Shown here: positions 1 through 6,294 of the stretch, in pieces
Position numbering within the stretch: the stretch's first letter is position 1
Layout: every line of letters starts with the position of its first letter
From: Croceicoccus sp.
Lineage (GTDB): Bacteria; Pseudomonadota; Alphaproteobacteria; Sphingomonadales; Sphingomonadaceae
Direction: 5' to 3'
Assembly: GCA_029936705.1 (NCBI GenBank)
Contig: JAPYSD010000133.1
Span: 1-8,166, forward strand
Length of the DNA stretch: 8,166 nucleotides
Notes under the pieces: model-generated
Seen by the model: the letters and a program-made list of their open reading frames with translations, nothing else
Told to the model about the DNA's origin: nothing
The model's database searches: none
Translations under genes and position numbers: made by a program

Positions 1-1
1 A

Positions 2-703
2 AACACCGATGCGGATGACGAAGGCAGGGCATCTCTCTGGCGCGAACGCACCAAGATCTATCAGCGCGCCTTTCGAATTAAGCGCTTCGACGAGATCTAT
101 CGAGGCTTGCCCGAGTGGGCGTCCAGCGCTGGCATCAAACTCGACAACGCTAACGCCATAGACGATGCAAAAGGCTGTGTTTTCGCCGAGCTTCACAGCG
201 GCGCCTTTGCACTTTTCGGGTTCGCCGCGGCCCCGAAATGGGCAGCAAAACTGCGCGCGGCTTCGATCGATCATGCCCGCTTGCTACTGACGAACGAGGC
301 TGAGGATGTCGACATCGGCCTCCAGCCGCTCCCGCACCATATCAAGCTGGTCCTCGAAGGCTCGGGCATAAATCCCAACGCCGCCGCCACACTGGCTTGG
401 CTCCTAGGAGAAGCCGCATTCTCCGTCGACAAGCGACGATTTCATCTCATCGCCAGCTTCTCGCCGCGAGAGCGCCAGCGGCAGCGCGAGCAGAAAATCG
501 TGCCCCGATGGGAGCATCAAAGCTGGTCGAAGGCAACTATTCGCCTGCCCGGAACAGATAGCAGCCCTGATAGCCGAATTACGCTGAAAGGCATCTCGAT
601 AAAGACGATCTTGCCAGAGTCCGTTCGCAGCTCCCAATCGGCCAGCCGCTCGGCAGAATTGCCCAGATACCGGGTTTGTCCGACCGGAAGATCATGTCGA
701 TAA
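2..703 (+). CDS. Hypothetical protein, 5'-partial and frameshifted; paralogue of the next gene
   Basis: The frame is open from the left edge, so the true start lies outside the window; the TTG at 107 is only an internal codon. I recognise no named family. The middle resembles the following gene: LPHHI (nt 329-343) matches LPPHI, followed in both by a segment of the pattern G-(I/L)-x-P-x-x-(A/I)-A-x-L and then a short beta-like stretch. Between about nt 450 and 570 it carries an Arg/Gln-rich insertion absent from the paralogue. The annotated frame ends at 703 with a low-complexity Ser/Arg tail that matches nothing in the paralogue. The expected C-terminus (GQPLGRIAQIPGL and onward) is in another frame and ends at 747. 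A single lost base near nt 601 would explain this. Function unknown; it is probably inactivated unless the shift is a sequence error or programmed. Confidence 0.6.
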   Translation, partial: NTDADDEGRASLWRERTKIYQRAFRIKRFDEIYRGLPEWASSAGIKLDNANAIDDAKGCVFAELHSGAFALFGFAAAPKWAAKLRAASIDHARLLLTNEAEDVDIGLQPLPHHIKLVLEGSGINPNAAATLAWLLGEAAFSVDKRRFHLIASFSPRERQRQREQKIVPRWEHQSWSKATIRLPGTDSSPDSRITLKGISIKTILPESVRSSQSASRSAELPRYRVCPTGRSCR

Positions 704-747
704 ACACGGTGACACACTCGACCACATTCAGGCTCGAGGGATTGTGA
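601..747 (+). pseudogene. Displaced C-terminal segment of the preceding frameshifted gene
   Basis: Read from nt 601, this frame gives KDDLARVRSQLPIGQPLG, then RIAQIPGLSDRKIMSINTV, and ends in TTFRLEGL before the TGA at 745-747. It lines up, almost without gaps, with the last 47 residues of the downstream paralogue: GQPLGKFIGIEHM, then ITSVRTSQGF, then LVLDLG. The frame has no start codon or ribosome site of its own and is closed upstream by TAG at 571-573. It is therefore best read as the true end of the gene that begins left of the window. Restoring one A in the A-run at nt 601-603 would join the two parts. The 43-base gap from 747 to the next start would then be a normal operon spacing. Confidence 0.6.
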
Positions 748-790
748 GACGGCCGCTACGGCCATGTTTTGAAAGGATTCGCAGCTGATC

Positions 791-1471
791 ATGAAGATTG
801 ATACGACCAGGCTTTACGACATCATCGAGGACCGCGTTCGCGTTGTCCGTGAGTATGGGGAGCCAGAAGATCTGGCCCAGCGGTTCGAAGACGTCCTCTC
901 GCTTCGCTTGCTGGAAAAATCCGATCTCAAGGAGTTCGGGCGAGGGCTCGCATCCGGTCCAAACACGATCCCTGCAGCTCTTCTTCCCGACGGCGAGGTT
1001 ATCTTCATTCTCGGGAGCGACGGCGAGGGCATGCTTCCCAAGAAGCTCCACGACAAACTGGCGAAAGGCAGGGCCTATATCGACACCATCGTGAAACAGG
1101 ACCTTCCGCTACACAGCGAGGCGCAGGCACTTCCGCCCCATATCGCATATATCGTCGAGAAGAAGGGCTTATCGCCTGATACGATCGCCTCCCTCTGCTA
1201 CGCGCTGGGCGGGGTCGATCTCCTAATCGACGGGCAGGAATATTCCTTCAGCGACCATGCTATCCGCTGCGAGGTCTCCATGGCTCCCATCGTACGGGTC
1301 AATCGCAAGAGCGTCACCATCGCCGAAGATGCGATACCTGTCGGCACACGGCTCAACATGAAGGGCCAGCCACTCGGTAAATTCATCGGCATCGAACATA
1401 TGGAAGGTGCGACGATCACGAGCGTACGCACCTCCCAGGGTTTCACGAACCTAGTCCTCGATCTTGGCTGA
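791..1471 (+). CDS. Hypothetical protein (226 aa), second member of a tandem paralogue pair
   Basis: This is an intact soluble protein with no signal peptide or membrane segment and no motif I can tie to a known family. The N-terminal 50 residues are charged and probably helical (MKIDTTRLYDIIEDRVRVV onward). A beta-like segment follows (AALLPDGEVIFILG, 62-75), then LPPHI at 114-118, an alpha/beta stretch at about 125-155, and a beta-rich C-terminus with GQPLG at 192-196. The last half matches the upstream broken gene, so the two arose by duplication and have diverged widely. The start is ATG at 791, with AAAGGA at 772-777, 13 bases away, which is rather long. The stop (1469-1471) directly abuts the stop of the convergent gene on the other strand. 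It is probably co-transcribed with the upstream copy. Function unknown. Confidence 0.8.
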   Translation: MKIDTTRLYDIIEDRVRVVREYGEPEDLAQRFEDVLSLRLLEKSDLKEFGRGLASGPNTIPAALLPDGEVIFILGSDGEGMLPKKLHDKLAKGRAYIDTIVKQDLPLHSEAQALPPHIAYIVEKKGLSPDTIASLCYALGGVDLLIDGQEYSFSDHAIRCEVSMAPIVRVNRKSVTIAEDAIPVGTRLNMKGQPLGKFIGIEHMEGATITSVRTSQGFTNLVLDLG

Positions 1472-2311
1472 TCAAATGGATCCAGCTCCTTGCGCGCTCA
1501 ACATGCCGTAGAAATACGCAGCATCCTCGGCTGGAAGGTTGGCTATCGCCTCATAATTGGCGAGGCCAACCTTGCATCTGTCATGATCCGGCATCTGCAT
1601 GATCGAGCCGTCGAGCAGAGCATAATATTGCTCGTCCGTAAGGTCGGATTCAGCGAGATTTGCCGCGTAACGCTCGACTATCGGCTCTGAGCCGACCGTA
1701 AAGTCGCGTCCCACCGGATGCATCTTGCCCGCTCCGGAGGCCTCCATCACGCTTGGTAGAAACTCGGCGAACTGCTCAACGGCTCCTGCCGGCATCGCAG
1801 AGTTACTGGTTGCCGTTCCAAACGCCATATCAGCGCAAGCCGCATCGCTTCGCTCGGCCATCCATTCGAGCACACGCTGCTCCTTCAGAAGAACCGCCAG
1901 CACCTTTTCCGTAGGCGCCTGCGCGAGGTCGGAACCCTTCTCGATCCGGAAACGCTTCATGGCATCAAATCCATAGGCCTTGGGATCCTGCGCATTCACG
2001 GCATTCACCATGAAGGTGTCGAACTCTTCAGGATAGTACTTCTGCATCGCACGGTACGAAGGCCCGAAGATTTCATGATTGAGGCTGTATTCGGCGAAAT
2101 CCTGCTTTGTGGGCCTGCCGTTATCAAGGACCCCGCTTTCACTGGCAATCGTCTCTGTCGCTGCGCCAACAGCTCCGCCGATAGCGACAGGCACGACCAC
2201 CTTCACCATTCCGAGAACCAGCAGCCCGCCAACTACGAGGCCAGCGGCCTTCAACTTGCCAGCAATCTTCGCCCCGAAGCCTTCTGGCTCCTCGTCGTCA
2301 TCATACTCCAT
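1472..2311 (-). CDS. Hypothetical single-pass membrane protein (279 aa)
   Basis: I do not recognise a family. The protein opens with an acidic stretch (MEYDDDEEPEGFG). A short Lys-containing linker (15-22) follows, then a long Gly/Val/Ala/Leu-rich segment at about 23-51 that should cross the inner membrane once. The remaining roughly 225 residues form a mixed, probably alpha-helical domain with acidic clusters and two cysteines (159 and 246), which could form a disulfide if the domain is periplasmic. There is no cleavable signal peptide or lipobox. The start is well supported: AGGGGGA (plus-strand 2318-2324) lies seven bases upstream of the ATG. The gene is convergent with the paralogue pair, sharing no bases but leaving no gap, and divergent from the DUF2384-type ORF. 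Its leader carries an 8-bp hairpin. Confidence 0.82.
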   Translation of the reverse strand: MEYDDDEEPEGFGAKIAGKLKAAGLVVGGLLVLGMVKVVVPVAIGGAVGAATETIASESGVLDNGRPTKQDFAEYSLNHEIFGPSYRAMQKYYPEEFDTFMVNAVNAQDPKAYGFDAMKRFRIEKGSDLAQAPTEKVLAVLLKEQRVLEWMAERSDAACADMAFGTATSNSAMPAGAVEQFAEFLPSVMEASGAGKMHPVGRDFTVGSEPIVERYAANLAESDLTDEQYYALLDGSIMQMPDHDRCKVGLANYEAIANLPAEDAAYFYGMLSAQGAGSI

Positions 2312-2338
2312 ACCTAATCCCCCTGGCTTGGAAGCAAC

Positions 2339-2369
2339 TCGTCTCGGTGAAAGTCCCCGTGCGAGACGA
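2339..2369 (-). promoter_or_regulatory. Hairpin in the leader of the minus-strand membrane-protein gene
   Basis: TCGTCTCG (2339-2346) and CGAGACGA (2362-2369) form a perfect 8-bp inverted repeat around a 15-base loop. It sits 28 bases upstream of the minus-strand start at 2311. If the candidate promoter at 2375-2403 is used, the stem would be at the very 5' end of the transcript. It has no T-run on either side, so it is not an intrinsic terminator. It could be a stabilising 5' stem, a protein-binding RNA hairpin or a DNA operator. Confidence 0.4.
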
Positions 2370-2374
2370 CTTAA

Positions 2375-2403
2375 CTTAAACCAGATGCCAAACGGTTAAT
2401 CAA
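2375..2403 (-). promoter_or_regulatory. Candidate sigma70-type promoter for the minus-strand membrane-protein gene
   Basis: On the minus strand, TTGATT (2398-2403) and TTTAAG (2375-2380) are separated by 17 bases, each matching 4 of 6 consensus positions. Transcription would start near 2368, about 57 bases before the ATG. The match is modest and assigned by eye only. Confidence 0.25.
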
Positions 2404-2438
2404 TTAGAGGATGCGTTTGCGACAAGCTGATTTGCATC

Positions 2439-2450
2439 ATCAGGCCTGAT
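2439..2450. promoter_or_regulatory. 12-bp perfect palindrome, possible operator
   Basis: ATCAGGCCTGAT is a perfect 12-bp palindrome 28 bases upstream of the first ATG of the DUF2384-type ORF. It lies between a weak TTGCAT (2432-2437) and a good -10-like TATAAC (2453-2458), where repressors usually bind. The 15-base spacer is short for sigma70. The position is what one would expect for antitoxin autoregulation, but that is inference. Confidence 0.3.
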
Positions 2451-2477
2451 CCTATAACTGGACCATTCCCCTCACTG

Positions 2478-2906
2478 ATGCGGCCGCCTCTCAGCCTTCT
2501 CATGTTTTTCTTCCACGATCGCGCTCCTATCGACATGGAAGTAGGGTATTTCCTGCTCAGGAAAGTGGCTCTTGAACCTGCAGAAGCAGCGCGAACGCTT
2601 CATGCCTTTCCTGGCGAGCTCGAAATCATACTCGCCGGGAACGGGACCCGTAGCCGCAACACGATGATCGCGATCGACCGGTTCATCGATATTGGCCGCG
2701 CCATCTCCGCGACAACCGGGCAATCAGGCTGCATCCGCTGGCTAAGATCACCAAATACTCTGCTTCAGAACCGCTCTCCCATAGAGCGCATGCAGCAATC
2801 CATAGCGATGTGGGACAACCTGCTCGAAATTGCTCTCTCTCCCAATCCGTTGTCCACGATCAACCGTCGAAGATTGCCAGGGCAGGGGACGGCAAGGGCC
2901 TGCTGA
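2478..2906 (+). CDS. DUF2384 (MbcA/ParS/Xre antitoxin C-terminal) domain protein
   Basis: The C-terminal part (residues about 83-120) contains RWLRSPNTLLQNRSPIERM followed by a helix ending WDNLLEIAL. This fits the toxin-binding domain of the MbcA/ParS/Xre antitoxin family, whose pattern is W-L-x-x-P-N-x-x-L-x-x-x-x-P followed by a final helix. The preceding segment (MIAIDRFIDIGRAISATTG) fits the helix that comes before this domain. The N-terminal part is not recognisable and no helix-turn-helix is clear. Proteins of this family normally neutralise an adjacent RES-domain toxin, but no RES gene is visible. The start is uncertain: ATGs at 2478, 2502 and 2535 are in frame and none has a good ribosome site. 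The stop lies 39 bases before the next gene's preferred ATG. A degraded or stand-alone member is possible. Confidence 0.5.
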   Translation: MRPPLSLLMFFFHDRAPIDMEVGYFLLRKVALEPAEAARTLHAFPGELEIILAGNGTRSRNTMIAIDRFIDIGRAISATTGQSGCIRWLRSPNTLLQNRSPIERMQQSIAMWDNLLEIALSPNPLSTINRRRLPGQGTARAC

Positions 2907-2945
2907 TCCATGAAACAGAATATGAGAATGGAAAAGGACCCGGCC

Positions 2946-3236
2946 ATGACCGAAGACGAGTGGATCGAACATCACCGGCCGATAGCCCACTCGTGGTCGA
3001 CCGAGGGCTTCGACTTCGGCGAAGGCTGCACCTTGCTGAACTGGCATGACAATCGCGACCTTCAGGCCCTTGGCAGCGCAGATCCGATGTGCGTGTGGAC
3101 TGTCGTCGATAGCGACGGCGCGATGTCGATTGTTGCAGGTCGGCACACCGTGAACCGTCACGGCTATATCATCACCGCCGTGCCGTGGACGGATCCTCTT
3201 GCCGAAATCGAGGTCGACACAGCGACCGACGACTGA
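2946..3236 (+). CDS. Hypothetical protein (96 aa)
   Basis: This small acidic soluble protein has no recognised family. It starts MTEDEWIEHHRPIAHSW and includes an aromatic-rich core (CTLLNWHDN, MCVWTVVDSDG) and the segment HGYIITAVPW, ending in an Asp/Thr-rich tail. The alternation of hydrophobic residues suggests a small beta-rich fold. ATG 2946 is preferred to the in-frame ATGs at 2910, 2922 and 2928 because AAGGA (2934-2938) lies seven bases before it. It directly follows the DUF2384-type ORF and may be co-transcribed. It shows no resemblance to RES toxins that I can see, so it should not be called the cognate toxin without evidence. Confidence 0.72.
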   Translation: MTEDEWIEHHRPIAHSWSTEGFDFGEGCTLLNWHDNRDLQALGSADPMCVWTVVDSDGAMSIVAGRHTVNRHGYIITAVPWTDPLAEIEVDTATDD

Positions 3237-3282
3237 AGTCTCGTCTCGCCCCCGCATACACTTCTGACAGGGTATCGAAGCC

Positions 3283-3426
3283 ATGAAAGACCATCGTTTC
3301 AGCCAAGGGCCTGGCAGACGACATTTCCGCCACAATGAGCTTCTTGGCCGAGGGCGCCGGTCCTGGGCGGACTGGTTCGTGCTATCTTACCTTCCGCGGC
3401 GAAGCACGCGAGACACCGGCGCATGA
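3283..3426 (+). pseudogene. Probable frameshifted short ORF before the methyltransferase
   Basis: An ATG at 3283, with CAGGG ten bases upstream, opens a 47-codon frame whose TGA (3424-3426) overlaps the methyltransferase ATG as ATGA. Its product is an implausible Arg-rich peptide. The neighbouring frame, entered by removing one A from the AAA after the ATG, reads MKTIVSAKGLADDISATMSF and then GRTGSCYLTFRGEARETPAH. This looks far more like real protein. That frame then runs into the methyltransferase, where it becomes an ordinary shadow. I read it as the 5' remnant of a gene with a +1 indel right after its start, possibly truncated. Alternatively the 47-codon frame is a translated leader coupled to the methyltransferase. 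No family recognised. Confidence 0.35.
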
Positions 3427-4166
3427 ATTGCGTCCGTACAGTCGAGATAGGGCCCGCAAAACTCCTGCTCGGCGACGCCTACGAGATCAGACCGCAACTG
3501 GGTTTCGTCGACCACGAGATCATGGACCCGCCGTATGTCCTCAACACAAGCGGCGCCGGCAAATTCCGGAAGGCGCGGCCATACCTCGACCAGATCGCCG
3601 ATCTCGGCATCGATAAGGGGTTCGACAGGACAATCATCAATCCGATGATGGCCGGATCAGTTTGCGTGTTCTGCCATAACGACCAGGTTCCTCAGCTGTC
3701 CTCGTACCTTAACGGTATCTACGACCGCTTCGTTCTCGGTTTCTGGGGCAAGACCAATCCCATGCCAGTGGCCAACAAGCACCTGGTACCCGACGCCGAG
3801 ATATGGATCAGGGCCTGGAATGCCGGATACCACCCCGTCGGCGAACTGGCAGACAAGCGACGTGTGATCAGGCCAGCGGAAAGCGACGATGCCGACTGGC
3901 CTGTCCTGGGCATCATGGAACGCGTCCATCCCAGTAAGGTATATGGCCACCCGACCGTCAAGCCGCTGGCCGTCATGGACACGATCGTGCGCACCTGCGG
4001 TGGTGACATCATTCTCGATCCCTTCATGGGAACCGGCAGCACTGGGGTGAGCGCTGTGCGGTACGGCAAACGCTTTATCGGGATCGAAAGAAACCCGCAG
4101 TTCTTCGAGATCGCAATCGAGCGCATCACCGCAGAACTGAACAGGCTGGAATCCGCGGCCGCATAA
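3423..4166 (+). CDS. DNA methyltransferase, N4-cytosine/N6-adenine type (orphan)
   Basis: The protein transfers a methyl group from S-adenosylmethionine to an exocyclic amino group in DNA, most likely adenine. Motif IV, DPPY, is at 35-38. The AdoMet-binding motif I, DPFMGTGSTG, comes late at 199-208 and is preceded by HPTVKP (176-181) and followed by FIGIERN (218-224). This order (IV, recognition region, I) is that of beta-class enzymes of the N6_N4_Mtase family. The region between (GFWGKTNPMPVANKH, 106-120) is typical of compact phage- and plasmid-borne enzymes. At 247 residues it is shorter than CcrM-type enzymes and lacks their C-terminal extension. No restriction endonuclease is adjacent, so it is an orphan, perhaps for host-mimicking protection or regulation. 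The ATG at 3423 gives a normal N-terminus, with a weak ribosome site. The recognition sequence cannot be read from sequence. Confidence 0.92.
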   Translation: MNCVRTVEIGPAKLLLGDAYEIRPQLGFVDHEIMDPPYVLNTSGAGKFRKARPYLDQIADLGIDKGFDRTIINPMMAGSVCVFCHNDQVPQLSSYLNGIYDRFVLGFWGKTNPMPVANKHLVPDAEIWIRAWNAGYHPVGELADKRRVIRPAESDDADWPVLGIMERVHPSKVYGHPTVKPLAVMDTIVRTCGGDIILDPFMGTGSTGVSAVRYGKRFIGIERNPQFFEIAIERITAELNRLESAAA

Positions 4167-4274
4167 ACTGCCGCCATGGCTCCCGCGCACTCTCTACGCG
4201 CTCCCTCGACTAACCCAATCTGAAGGCTCAGCCGCTCGGTGCGGCCGCGGCCCGTTCCCAGTTATGGAGATCAC

Positions 4275-4553
4275 ATGACCGATTGCACTATCACGCAAGC
4301 ACCATCGCCAAGCGAAAGCGAAGGGTATTCGCTTATCACCATTACCGTGACCGACCAGGTTCTCGTGCCGAAGGGCACGGCCATCGACGTTGCCCCAACA
4401 GGCATGCCATGCAGCTTCACGCTACCAGACGGCACGACTCTGAAGCCCTGGCTGACCTACGAGCGGAACGAGGATGAAGACCTCAGCACCGACGCACTCC
4501 ATTCTCTTGGTGTCTTTCCGGAAATGAGCGAAAAAGCCATTTCGAACGCATGA
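4275..4553 (+). CDS. Hypothetical protein (92 aa)
   Basis: I recognise no family. The sequence begins MTDCTITQAPSPSESEGYSL and continues with alternating hydrophobic residues (ITITVTDQVLVPKGTAIDV), then a Gly/Pro turn and CSFTLPDG. This suggests a small all-beta domain with a helical acidic tail (residues about 65-92). There is no signal peptide or membrane segment. The start at 4275 has GGAGA (4266-4270) four bases upstream, which makes it better than the in-frame GTG at 4239, which lacks a site. It lies 108 bases after the methyltransferase in the same direction and may be expressed with it. Confidence 0.7.
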   Translation: MTDCTITQAPSPSESEGYSLITITVTDQVLVPKGTAIDVAPTGMPCSFTLPDGTTLKPWLTYERNEDEDLSTDALHSLGVFPEMSEKAISNA

Positions 4554-4610
4554 TCCGAAAAGCGAGCCTTCGCTCTGCGTTCTATCGTTATGACCGCGCA
4601 AGCCGAAAGC

Positions 4611-4624
4611 AAGCCTTAAGGCTT
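4611..4624. promoter_or_regulatory. 14-bp perfect palindrome upstream of the EAL gene
   Basis: AAGCCTTAAGGCTT is a perfect palindrome in the gap before the EAL gene, about 45 bases upstream of its candidate -35 element. It could be an operator for a dimeric regulator. A palindrome of this length is expected by chance roughly once in 16 kb, so support is weak. Confidence 0.2.
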
Positions 4625-4668
4625 CCCATTTAGGGACATATTCAACATGCTGGCGCTGCAAAAAAGCG

Positions 4669-4698
4669 TTGTCGGCAATGCATTGTCCATCCTAAAAT
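4669..4698 (+). promoter_or_regulatory. Candidate sigma70-type promoter for the EAL gene
   Basis: TTGTCG (4669-4674) and TAAAAT (4693-4698) are separated by 18 bases. Transcription would begin near 4705, leaving a leader of about 45 bases to the ATG at 4751. It would also leave almost no leader for the in-frame ATG at 4715, which supports the downstream start. Assigned by eye. Confidence 0.35.
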
Positions 4699-4750
4699 AC
4701 ACGACAAAGAACCCATGCAAGCCTACCGTGATCAATCTGGAGATGGATCA

Positions 4751-6181
4751 ATGCCGATGCAGAGCAAAAGAACCGGCCTGTTGGCTCCGATCTCAAAGAT
4801 TCAATGCTTCTTGCTCACCGGCGCCATCGCCGTGCTTGTTGCAACGATAATCCTTGTCGCCAACGCCGCGACACCTCTGCACGCTGCTCAAGTGAGCATC
4901 GCGGCCGCGCTCTCCTTCATGGTCGGGTTTATTCTGAACCGCGGGCCCGCGCTGCTTACCAGCCGCATCTCTGCACACAACAAGCTGCCGGGCTACAACC
5001 AGTTGGCCGCGCTACCTGCTTCTCCTACCACCGTTTGCCTGTATTTCAGCAAGCCGGAAGGCATTATCAAGCAGGTCGGACTCCATGCCTATCTTTCCGC
5101 GGTCGGTGACCTAGGGCTACGTATCCAGCGCCTGGTCGGGTCGACCGTCTATCACATCGAGAGCGGGACCCTTCTCTACCAAAGCGAGAGGTCACAATAT
5201 ACCGAGATCGAGGTGGTACGAAACCTGATCAACCAGACGGGATCGATCTTCGTCGGCGGCAAGGATGTCGATCTGCGTCTCTATGCCGGCATCTGCCTCA
5301 GTGAACGACTGGGCCTTGAGGATTCCGTCGTCCAGGCGATCATCGCTGCCAAAGAATCCCACGACTTGCGCAAGCCGTTCTGCATCTGGGGCGATAATCC
5401 TGCCAAGTCGCCCTTTACCCTCTCGGTCATCACCGAATTCGAGCGCTCTCTTGCCCAGGGACAGGTATGGCTTGCCTATCAGCCCAAGCATGACGTCACG
5501 ACCAGGGTCGTGAGCGGTGCCGAGGCCCTTATCCGGTGGGACCATCCCGAACATGGCGCCATCCCGCCCGACCACTTTATTCCGCTTCTGGAAGCGGCCG
5601 GACGAATGGAGTCTCTCACCAGCTACACCATCAATCAGGCCCTCAAGGATTTCTCGATCGCTGACGCTGATCTCGACATCGCCATCAACATCGCTCCGTC
5701 GATGCTGGGTTCCGGCGCGGTCCTTAGAATGATCGAGAGCGCGCTCGAGCGTTACCGTTTTCCGGCAACGAGGCTGATCATCGAGATAACCGAGACCGAC
5801 GTCGTCTCGGAAGATCAGATCGATGAGCTCCATCAGCTCAGGAAGATCGGGGTCGGCGTTGCCATCGATGACTACGGCGCAGGATACTCGACGGTCGGTC
5901 ATCTCAAACGTCTGCCAGCCACGCAGATCAAGATCGACCGCAGCCTCGTCTCGCAGGTTCTGGCCGACCAGAAGAACCGGCTCATAATTTCCTCGTCGAT
6001 CAGGCTCGCCCACGAGATGGGAATGAAGGTCGTCGCCGAAGGCGCCGAGGCCGAAGCCCAATGCGAATTCCTCCGCACCGCGGGTTGCGATCTCGTCCAG
6101 GGATACATTCTCGGAAAACCGATGCCCATCGAGGAATTCCGGCTTAGCCTGCTTCGCGATGAACAGTCAGTCGCTGCCTGA
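4751..6181 (+). CDS. Membrane-anchored EAL-domain c-di-GMP phosphodiesterase with degenerate GGDEF
   Basis: The predicted reaction is hydrolysis of cyclic di-GMP to linear pGpG at the inner membrane. Two hydrophobic segments (about 19-40 and 45-63) anchor the N-terminus. Residues about 90-215 look like a GGDEF domain that has lost its signature; the equivalent hairpin reads YHIESGTLLY, so no cyclase activity is expected. The EAL domain (about 225-465) appears complete: E258 in EALIRW, N313, E345 in IIEITET, D373 and D374 in DDYGAGYS, K394 in KID, E430 and Q450 in QGY. These are the metal-binding and catalytic residues of active enzymes. Start 4751 is chosen because GGAG (4739-4742) lies eight bases upstream; an ATG at 4715 would add 12 residues. 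No partner cyclase or sensor gene is nearby. The degenerate GGDEF may bind GTP or act as an allosteric module. Confidence 0.93.
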   Translation: MPMQSKRTGLLAPISKIQCFLLTGAIAVLVATIILVANAATPLHAAQVSIAAALSFMVGFILNRGPALLTSRISAHNKLPGYNQLAALPASPTTVCLYFSKPEGIIKQVGLHAYLSAVGDLGLRIQRLVGSTVYHIESGTLLYQSERSQYTEIEVVRNLINQTGSIFVGGKDVDLRLYAGICLSERLGLEDSVVQAIIAAKESHDLRKPFCIWGDNPAKSPFTLSVITEFERSLAQGQVWLAYQPKHDVTTRVVSGAEALIRWDHPEHGAIPPDHFIPLLEAAGRMESLTSYTINQALKDFSIADADLDIAINIAPSMLGSGAVLRMIESALERYRFPATRLIIEITETDVVSEDQIDELHQLRKIGVGVAIDDYGAGYSTVGHLKRLPATQIKIDRSLVSQVLADQKNRLIISSSIRLAHEMGMKVVAEGAEAEAQCEFLRTAGCDLVQGYILGKPMPIEEFRLSLLRDEQSVAA

Positions 6182-6294
6182 TTTCTCAATTTTAACCGGT
6201 CTATCCTAAAATAGCCGCGAGAACCCGCATTGGCTTTCGAGGCGCGATTTGGCTGCGAGATTGAAATTCCCACCCGTGCCATTTTTTCGCGCCT

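Noticed and set aside
404..792. Minus-strand ORFs opposite the first gene, one with a fairly protein-like composition
   Set aside because: The plus strand there shows homology to the neighbouring paralogue in two frames, which explains the composition. The antisense frames have no independent support.
2341..2380. GGTGAAAGTCC string within the hairpin, reminiscent of group II intron or RNase P RNA segments
   Set aside because: There is no intron-encoded reverse transcriptase, no domain V and no RNase P core around it. The match is too short to mean anything.
2748..3335. A 195-codon minus-strand ORF
   Set aside because: It overlaps two better-supported plus-strand genes, has no ribosome site and encodes an Arg/His/Pro-rich shadow-like product.
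4561..4574. Small hairpin AGCGA-GCCT-TCGCT after the 92-residue gene as a terminator
   Set aside because: The stem has only five pairs and no T-run follows it.
4647..4850. A short plus ORF starting in the EAL leader
   Set aside because: Most of it overlaps the EAL gene in another frame, and the product becomes Cys/Arg-rich shadow sequence. The candidate promoter also lies inside it.
5192..6061. A long minus-strand ORF (289 codons) opposite the EAL gene
   Set aside because: It is an antisense shadow in GC-rich DNA. The plus frame has the complete set of EAL catalytic residues, and the minus product has no recognisable motif.
4689..6213. Identical 11-mer ATCCTAAAATA upstream of both the EAL gene (4689-4699) and the nuclease gene (6203-6213)
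   Set aside because: Several chance 11-mer repeats are expected in 8 kb. The distances to the two starts differ (51 versus 140 bases) and the second copy has no good -35.
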